Shown here: in pieces, positions 6,626 to 9,598 of the stretch
How the letters are laid out: the number at the start of each line of letters is the position of its first letter
Numbering within the stretch: the first letter of the stretch is position 1
Source: Lachnospiraceae bacterium
GTDB lineage: Bacteria > Bacillota_A > Clostridia > Lachnospirales > Lachnospiraceae
Length of the DNA stretch: 9,598 bases
Reading direction: 5' to 3'
Assembly: GCA_017553665.1 (NCBI GenBank)
Contig: JAFZKM010000175.1
Coordinates: forward strand, 1-9,598
Notes under the pieces: generated by a model
Seen by the model: only the letters and a program-made list of their open reading frames with translations
Databases searched by the model: none
Told to the model about the DNA's origin: nothing
Program-made: the position numbers and the translations under genes

Positions 6626-7635
6626 TGGCAGCATATCTTACACGCAATGACCGCATAAAGTCTGAACTCGGTAAAGACGCCCGCAGGGAGCGGCGTTTTT
6701 ACATGTTTTTCTCGATACTTGCGTTTGTTCCCGGCGCTTTTGCTCTCTGGGAGATAAACTACGAATTATGGAACATGATCGGAAGCGTCGCGAGCAATTC
6801 GCCGGACATGGCGCTGACGCAGACGGTCAGGATGCTCCCGCTTTACCTGACAGGAGCCTCTTTCATCTTTTTCCTGATATACACGAACGGAGCTTACCGC
6901 GCGAAGAGCGTAAAGGCGCGTGCCTCGAAATGGTGCGCGGGCGGTATCGTGATGATCGTTCTCGGCGTGATAACAGCCGCGTATGTGGGGATCGGAGTCG
7001 CGCTCGGAGAGTACGACAGGCTCATCGAAGGCTATGTTTCGCCGCTTTTCCCGCTTGATATGCTGCTCGCCGGAGTGATCTTTATCGGCGTCGGCTTTTT
7101 GTCGATCCGCTATTCGAAGGTCATCGGGGAAAAGGGCTCCGCGCTTCCCTGCGTGGATGACAGGGGACTGTTCGGTTGGAGGCTCCGCACCTTCGGACTG
7201 CTGAGGGCTTTATGCCTCCTGATGGGCATGATCGGTTTCGCGGCCTGCTTCTGGGGCATTTTCGTCCTTGACTTTGCTCATGGCTGCCTGATGTACGGCA
7301 TAGTGCTCTGGCTCAACTATCTTACGGCGTTTGCCATGTATTTTGCCTATAAATACATTTTCTGCGAGACAAAGCCCGGGATCAGGGGGACGACAGCGGT
7401 AAAGCTCGGCTCCATATTCCTGATCATTAATGTCGTTCTTTTCGCGCTTCATCTCGTAACCGTTCAGATATGGAACGAGGCTCCGGATGTTGTCGCTTTC
7501 GGTATACTGCCGGCCGATTTCCTGACCAGCATGAACATATTCGCCGTTTTCTACGGAGTCAATAATATACTTGCTCCGATCATCGCGATCGCGAGAGGTC
7601 TTGTGATGGAGAAAAAGAACCGTTCTATTGCCTAA
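6625..7635 (+). CDS. Predicted eight-helix membrane protein, family not recognised
   Basis: I do not recognise this 336-residue family. Eight hydrophobic stretches can be seen, near residues 25-43, 71-91, 104-127, 141-163, 189-213, 221-246, 258-281 and 290-323; the last is long and may be split or partly buried. The N-terminal 24 residues are rich in Arg, Lys and Asp (for example KDARRERR), and a loop near 164-190 is also charged; with Lys and Arg near the C-terminus this suggests both ends lie in the cytoplasm. The start ATG 6625 overlaps the upstream TGA as TGATG, with only a weak ribosome site (GGTGGA), so translation is probably coupled to the metallophosphoesterase. A GTG at 6610 in the same frame is possible but would lie deeper inside the upstream gene. 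No transporter or enzyme motif is visible. Confidence 0.85.
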   Translation: MAAYLTRNDRIKSELGKDARRERRFYMFFSILAFVPGAFALWEINYELWNMIGSVASNSPDMALTQTVRMLPLYLTGASFIFFLIYTNGAYRAKSVKARASKWCAGGIVMIVLGVITAAYVGIGVALGEYDRLIEGYVSPLFPLDMLLAGVIFIGVGFLSIRYSKVIGEKGSALPCVDDRGLFGWRLRTFGLLRALCLLMGMIGFAACFWGIFVLDFAHGCLMYGIVLWLNYLTAFAMYFAYKYIFCETKPGIRGTTAVKLGSIFLIINVVLFALHLVTVQIWNEAPDVVAFGILPADFLTSMNIFAVFYGVNNILAPIIAIARGLVMEKKNRSIA

Positions 7636-7656
7636 ACGCAAAGAAGATGGTAAAAT
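7628..7656 (+). promoter_or_regulatory. Predicted sigma-A promoter of the purine nucleoside phosphorylase gene
   Basis: TTGCCT (7628-7633) and TAAAAT (7651-7656) stand 17 bases apart, matching consensus at four and five of six positions. The -35 overlaps the last codons and stop (TAA 7633-7635) of the membrane protein gene. Transcription would begin about 65 bases before the ATG at 7731. Prediction by eye. Confidence 0.55.
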
Positions 7657-7711
7657 TACAGAGTACCGTTTCCTGCAGTACAGTGAATGTAATACGGGAA
7701 ACAAAATTACA
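7652..7711. repeat. Direct repeats flanking an inverted repeat, possible operator
   Basis: AAAATTACA occurs at 7652-7660 and again at 7703-7711. Between them lies an inverted repeat, GTTTCC (7668-7673) and GGAAAC (7697-7702). The first direct repeat overlaps the predicted -10 and the second sits next to the ribosome site GGAGGAGG (7713-7720). This could be a regulator site for nucleoside salvage, or chance; the repeats are short. Confidence 0.35.
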
Positions 7712-7730
7712 CGGAGGAGGTTTATTTACC

Positions 7731-8432
7731 ATGAGTACACCCCATAATGCCGCAAATAAAGGCGATATCGCGAAAACAGTCCTGATGTCGGGCGATCCGC
7801 TGCGCGCTAAGTTCATTTCGGAGAATTATCTTGAGAATCCCGTATGCTTCAATACCGTCCGCAACATGTACGGTTATACCGGAACATACAAGGGAAAGCC
7901 CGTTTCCGTTATGGGCCACGGAATGGGCATGCCTTCGATAGGAATCTATTCCTACGAGCTGTTCAATTTCTATGATGTTGAGAATATCATCCGTATCGGT
8001 TCCGCGGGCTCGTACCGCACCGATCTTAAGCTCGGAGACCTCGTTATCGCTGAGGGCGCCTGCACGGATTCGAATTATGTCGCTTCGTTCGATCTTCCCG
8101 GACATTATGCTCCGATCGCGGACTTCGGCCTTCTGCGCAAGGCTGTTGAGGCTGCCGAGAAGCTCGGCGTTAAATATGAAGTCGGCAACGTTGTATCTTC
8201 CGACGTATTCTATAACGGTCTGGACCGCGTTAACGAGCGTTGGGCGGAGATGGGCTGCATCTGTATCGAGATGGAGGCTGCCGCTCTGTATATGAACGCT
8301 GCGAAGGCTAAGAAGCACGCGCTCTGCATGGTCAGCATTTCCGACCATCTCTTCAAGGAGGAAGCTCTTTCGGCAGAGGACAGACAGACCAGCTTCAGGA
8401 ACATGATGGAAGTTGCGCTGGAGCTTGCGTAA
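7731..8432 (+). CDS. deoD: Purine nucleoside phosphorylase, DeoD type
   Basis: This 233-residue cytoplasmic enzyme splits purine nucleosides with phosphate to the free base and (deoxy)ribose-1-phosphate, in purine salvage. It matches the hexameric bacterial type (usually 233-239 residues). Visible landmarks, matched to the E. coli enzyme: STPHNA with His5, SGDPLRAK (20-27) with Gly21 and Arg25 for phosphate, Arg44 in TVRNM, Arg88 and Ser91 in IIRIGSAGS, EMEAA with Glu180, Met181 and Glu182 for ribose, and SDH with Ser204 and the catalytic Asp205, supported by Arg218 in DRQT. All key residues are kept. The frame is open back to 7647, but ATG 7731 follows GGAGGAGG (7713-7720) and gives the standard family N-terminus. 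It seems to be transcribed alone, with its own promoter and terminator. The IMP synthesis genes about 6 kb upstream are functionally related but separately transcribed. Confidence 0.96.
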   Translation: MSTPHNAANKGDIAKTVLMSGDPLRAKFISENYLENPVCFNTVRNMYGYTGTYKGKPVSVMGHGMGMPSIGIYSYELFNFYDVENIIRIGSAGSYRTDLKLGDLVIAEGACTDSNYVASFDLPGHYAPIADFGLLRKAVEAAEKLGVKYEVGNVVSSDVFYNGLDRVNERWAEMGCICIEMEAAALYMNAAKAKKHALCMVSISDHLFKEEALSAEDRQTSFRNMMEVALELA

Positions 8433-8456
8433 AACGGATATCCAAAGGCTCACTAC

Positions 8457-8486
8457 GCGCCGCGGCGATCATAACCGCGGCGCTTT
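8457..8486 (+). terminator. GC-rich terminator after deoD
   Basis: GCGCCGCGG (8457-8465) and CCGCGGCGC (8475-8483) pair perfectly over 9 bp with a 9-base loop, followed by TTT and then G-T. The stem is very stable but the T run is short. It lies 24 bases after the deoD stop. Confidence 0.75.
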
Positions 8487-8500
8487 GTACCTGAGAAGGA

Positions 8501-8516
8501 GACCGGTGCGCCGGTC
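8501..8516. repeat. Small hairpin ahead of the HPt gene
   Basis: GACCGG (8501-8506) and CCGGTC (8511-8516) form a 6-bp stem with a TGCG loop. It ends 9 bases before the ribosome site AGAGGAGGT (8526-8534). Part of it could also pair with bases 8518-8524 (CGGT with ACCG), so it may form alternative small structures in the leader. No role can be assigned. Confidence 0.45.
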
Positions 8517-8542
8517 CGGAACCGAAGAGGAGGTACCCTGTG

Positions 8543-9136
8543 ATGGAAGTGAATGCCGGATATGAATGGTTGAGAGATATTCCCGGACTGGATCTTGACG
8601 GAGGAATAGAGAACTGCGGCTCCTTTGACAGCTTTATGGGTGTGCTGACGGTGTTCTATAAGTCGGCAAAGGAAAGCATCGACGAGATCAGACAGAGTTT
8701 TGAGACAAAGGATTTCCCATCATATACAGTCAAGGTGCACGGTTTAAAAAGCGCGGCGAGGATCATCGGAGCCGCGGAGCTTTCAGCGGCGGCGAAGGCG
8801 CTCGAGGACGCGGGAAGAGCTGAGGACGCTGACTTTATCGAAGCGCATAACGACAGGCTGCTTGAGATGTACGGCGCGCTTGAAATGAGGCTGGGCAGAC
8901 TGGACGTGCCGGAGGAAGAGAAGAAGACTGAACTGACCGGCGCTGAGCTTGAAGAAGCCTTCCAGACGCTGTCCGAGGTCGCGGGGATGATGGACTACGG
9001 TCTGATGGATGACCTGCTTGAAAGTCTTAAAAGATATAGAATAAACGAGAAAGATACCGAACTCATCAGGAATATCAACCGCAGCCTTATGAGGCTGGAC
9101 TGGGATGGGATCAGGGATCTGCTCAGGCAGAGATGA
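8543..9136 (+). CDS. HPt-domain phosphotransfer protein
   Basis: This 197-residue soluble protein starts with a histidine phosphotransfer (HPt) domain, residues about 5-120: helices around YKSAKESIDEIRQSF and the phospho-site motif VHGLKSAARIIGA with His66, Lys69 and Ser70. Such domains carry phosphate between receiver domains in a multistep phosphorelay. A charged linker (EEEKK, 124-128) leads to a second helical part, about 130-197 (MDYGLMDDLLESL near 150-162, then LDWDGIRDLL at 185-194). I have seen similar tails at the end of Lachnospiraceae HPt and hybrid proteins; its role is unknown. ATG 8543 lies 8 bases after AGAGGAGGT; a GTG at 8540 is an alternative one codon longer. The gene is 30 bases before a receiver protein gene, its likely partner. 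No histidine kinase is visible in the window; it may lie to the right or elsewhere. Confidence 0.9.
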   Translation: MEVNAGYEWLRDIPGLDLDGGIENCGSFDSFMGVLTVFYKSAKESIDEIRQSFETKDFPSYTVKVHGLKSAARIIGAAELSAAAKALEDAGRAEDADFIEAHNDRLLEMYGALEMRLGRLDVPEEEKKTELTGAELEEAFQTLSEVAGMMDYGLMDDLLESLKRYRINEKDTELIRNINRSLMRLDWDGIRDLLRQR

Positions 9137-9166
9137 TGCCTGCGGCAGACACGGAGGAAAGCGGAA

Positions 9167-9598
9167 ATGGCACTTGATAAGAAGAAAATGTCGATGAACG
9201 GAGATGTGGCCGTTATCTGTCACAGCGATTCATTCCTTGCGAAAAGTCTTTGCAGGAAGATGTGCGATATAGGACTCAGAGCCGAATTCTTTCATACCGA
9301 GATACGCGAATTAAAGGAACTGCGCGAAGATACCGAACTATTCGTGCTGTTTCTGTGCGAAGAACTCGATGAGATACGGGAGGCGCTTGTTTACCTGAAG
9401 GATAAGGCCAATGACCGTGACCGCAAGATCATAATGATAGGCGACCAGGATGAATACAACGCCGTAGTGAAGATCATTCCCGAGCCCGCTGTGCTCGAAC
9501 TGTTCAAACGCCCTCTGGATATGGATGAACTGCTGAAGCGCGCAGTGAAGTATATTGAGGAGAATACCGGTGAGAACCGGAAAAGGACAGTTCTCATC
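9167..9598 (+). CDS. Pseudo-receiver plus receiver protein (3' end outside window)
   Basis: This gene runs off the right edge; 144 codons are seen. ATG 9167 follows GGAGG (9153-9157) at a good distance. Residues 13-131 look like a receiver domain in their strand-helix pattern: VAVICHSD, ELFVLFLC, KIIMIGDQ, then LFKRPLDMDELLKRAVKYI, which is like the K-P end of receivers. The key residues are missing or changed: the phospho-acceptor Asp position seems to be Cys64, the Thr/Ser after the fourth strand is Gly92, and the conserved Lys before Pro is Arg115. So it is probably a degenerate receiver that cannot be phosphorylated. After a linker (ENTGENR), RKRTVLI at 138-144 looks like the first strand of a true receiver (usually VLIVDD). 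With the HPt gene 30 bases upstream, a phosphorelay role is likely. What follows the second receiver is not visible; a GGDEF or other output domain would be possible. Confidence 0.82.
   Translation, partial: MALDKKKMSMNGDVAVICHSDSFLAKSLCRKMCDIGLRAEFFHTEIRELKELREDTELFVLFLCEELDEIREALVYLKDKANDRDRKIIMIGDQDEYNAVVKIIPEPAVLELFKRPLDMDELLKRAVKYIEENTGENRKRTVLI

Noticed and set aside
7722..8453. Minus-strand open frame (243 codons) opposite deoD
   Set aside because: Antisense shadow of a gene with every catalytic residue of its family.

Overview
The window looks like a chromosomal segment of a Gram-positive anaerobe of the class Clostridia, most likely Lachnospiraceae. This is inferred from strong GGAGG ribosome sites before most genes, balanced base composition, a PurO-type IMP cyclohydrolase next to a stand-alone AICAR formyltransferase, and an HPt/receiver pair of a style common in that family. 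All eleven supported genes lie on the + strand. I see no tRNA, rRNA, CRISPR array, transposase or phage gene.

Left part (1-2925): an IMP cyclohydrolase (5' end outside the window) and an AICAR formyltransferase together cover the last two steps of de novo IMP synthesis, done in many bacteria by one bifunctional PurH. They are followed by a dense run of four stem-loops (1969-2103), the most striking non-coding structure here, then a PHP-domain metallohydrolase whose terminator overlaps its own stop codon.

Middle part (2926-5240): a likely promoter, then three tightly spaced genes: a 146-aa protein of unknown family, an Eis-like GNAT acetyltransferase, and a coiled-coil protein resembling the DIP1984/DUF6847 family. 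A gene-free stretch of 284 bases (5241-5524) follows, with several small hairpins and a terminator-like one.

Right part (5525-9598): a calcineurin-type metallophosphoesterase lipoprotein overlaps by one base an eight-helix membrane protein of unknown family. Next comes a DeoD-type purine nucleoside phosphorylase with its own likely promoter and a GC-rich terminator. The window ends with an HPt phosphotransfer protein and the start of a protein made of a degenerate receiver domain followed by what looks like the first strand of a second receiver. These two form a likely phosphorelay unit that continues beyond the right edge.

Most genes are housekeeping or signalling genes of known families. 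The parts least explained by known families are the hairpin array, the three-gene cluster at 3060-5240, the lipoprotein/membrane pair and the pseudo-receiver protein.
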